From assembly GCF_019399895.1 (NCBI RefSeq), contig NC_091864.1, forward strand, positions 12,998,001 to 13,062,000: 64,000 nt of DNA. The letters are read 5' to 3'. The position numbers and the translations under genes were made by a program. This DNA is from Cardiocondyla obscurior. Its lineage: Eukaryota > Arthropoda > Insecta > Hymenoptera > Formicidae. Each line of letters begins with the position of its first letter. Within the stretch, counting starts at the first letter, position 1. Shown one piece after another: positions 62,825-64,000 of the stretch. Under the pieces are notes generated by a model. It worked only from the letters and a program-made list of their open reading frames with translations. It made no database searches and was not told the origin of the DNA.

Positions 62825-64000
62825 GTGAGTTTAAGGGCGAGCACGGCAAAGCACGTGAGAGTACACGTGCTAATGTTCCAAGTGCAGATATTCAAGAATG
62901 ACTTTTAGGAGAATCGATGTCCCAAACCGTCTCGCGAGCATCCGGTTGGCGGATATGCTCGAGTCCGGAGGGCGGGGGTGGAAGCGAACGGGTGTGATAT
63001 CGGTTTAAATGCATGTGCGCGCGCGGCAGAGATGCGAACGAGATTTTCTGCAAGATTAAATGGAAGAGGAATCACCTGCGAAATATGCATCGGGAGGATA
63101 CCGGGTCTCGATGCTCGGGGAAAAAAAGATCGTTCGGAATTGACCGTTCCATTTATTCGACGATAATATCTCCTCATTCCGTCATCACGCGAGCATAATC
63201 GGCGTTGTCGAGAGAAAAATGGGTTAAAAAAAAGGAAGAGGTTAAATAAAAATTACGTGACCACACATTTAAGCTCTAATTTTCAAATATTTTTTATTAA
63301 GTGAGATATTCTTAGACGAGATACTCTCGCGCTGAGTATTTGAAGGTAAATATTTAATACAAGCAGATTCCGAGGGAGATAACTGTGTTTAGTTACTTAC
63401 ACGTCATTTTAAAAAATATAGATGACTTTAATTGATTAAAATAATGTAAATTTATTGACATAAATTATTTTAACGTTGCACACACGAACGACGATAAATA
63501 TTTCGTTCTCGGGAATATCCAAGTATCGCGTAAAACAGCAATGTGAAAGTATTCTTTTTCGAGAGTCGCCGCATCTTTATTTCCGATCGGTAGACGAAAG
63601 GATTATCTAGAAATTGATGGATCACCCGTTAGTAAGCGCATCCGCCGGGTGCAAATAGTCGCTTGTGGCTACCGGGCGGGGGTAGGTCGGGGATCGGGGG
63701 GTTGGTAACGCGGACGGGACGGGGTATAAGGTGCCTTCAGCCACGAAGAAGCGCAGTGAAGCGAACACGTGATAAGGGCCACCCCCAACCGCGCGGCTCT
63801 ACCGTTGGAGTAGCGGGGCCGGGATAGCCGTAGGGTTGTTGGGGATGGGACCTCGGGTGCGAAATCGAAGGGGCCAGCCGTCAATTTATTCCAATATTTA
63901 GAGCGAGAGTCGAAAGAATTAGCCTTCCGGTGGACCCCCGGCATTTTCACCCGTACTTTCCACCCTCGCCACGTCCGCGAGGACGCTCTCTCTCCTTCCC
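62825..64000. other. Right edge, CpG-rich, with a G-quadruplex motif
   Basis: Would be first intron if the promoter at 62730 is real. Contains GGGCGGGGGTAGGTCGGGG followed by ATC and six G (63674 to about 63701), four G-runs with loops of 1-7 bases. The open minus frame at 63669-63950 is compositionally a chance frame. Confidence 0.45.

Noticed and set aside
28963..64000. tRNA, rRNA, CRISPR array or well-known insect microRNA
   Set aside because: None was recognised by eye. A covariance or miRBase search was not possible, so this is absence of a sighting, not proof of absence.

Overview
The window is a piece of insect nuclear DNA. Ant or other Hymenoptera fits best: short genes with small AT-rich introns and canonical GT/AG splice sites, next to a long, CpG-rich, gene-poor block. 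The species cannot be told from the sequence. Almost everything recognisable lies in the first 27.2 kb. I rebuilt exon-intron structures by eye from splice signals, reading frame and family resemblance; no alignment was run.

Layout from left to right: POLG (minus, N-terminal 741 codons only, runs off the left edge); a divergent promoter region with a CRE palindrome and an (AT)n tract; CEP97 (plus, 12 exons); a 0.45 kb foldback element flanked by 10-bp direct repeats; PPID/cyclophilin-40 (minus, 6 exons); RAD1 (minus, 5 exons); a MAIP1-like mitochondrial gene (plus, 3 exons); MALT1 paracaspase (minus, 11 exons); and a DOCK7-type Rho GEF (plus, 19 exons, 1988 aa). These genes share no pathway. 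They look like an ordinary compact euchromatic cluster, with head-to-head pairs (POLG/CEP97, RAD1/MAIP1, MALT1/DOCK7) and tail-to-tail pairs (CEP97/PPID, MAIP1/MALT1). The MALT1 gene is the most notable, since Drosophila lacks this family.

From about 27.8 kb to the right edge the DNA turns CpG-rich, full of CT/GA microsatellites and long T-runs, and I find no established coding gene. It probably holds large introns and/or regulatory DNA of genes that lie partly outside the window. Candidate pieces are a minus-strand coding-like terminal exon (60080-60255), a TATA promoter with a short first exon ending in GTGAGT (62730-62824), two spliced-looking non-coding exons (up to 49644, and 49926-49965) and a possible first coding exon (28909-28962). 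Most open frames in this part are arginine/serine-rich chance frames and were left out.

I found no convincing new gene system. The best candidates for something undescribed are the foldback element, the orphan exon at 60 kb and the possible small ORF between RAD1 and MAIP1.
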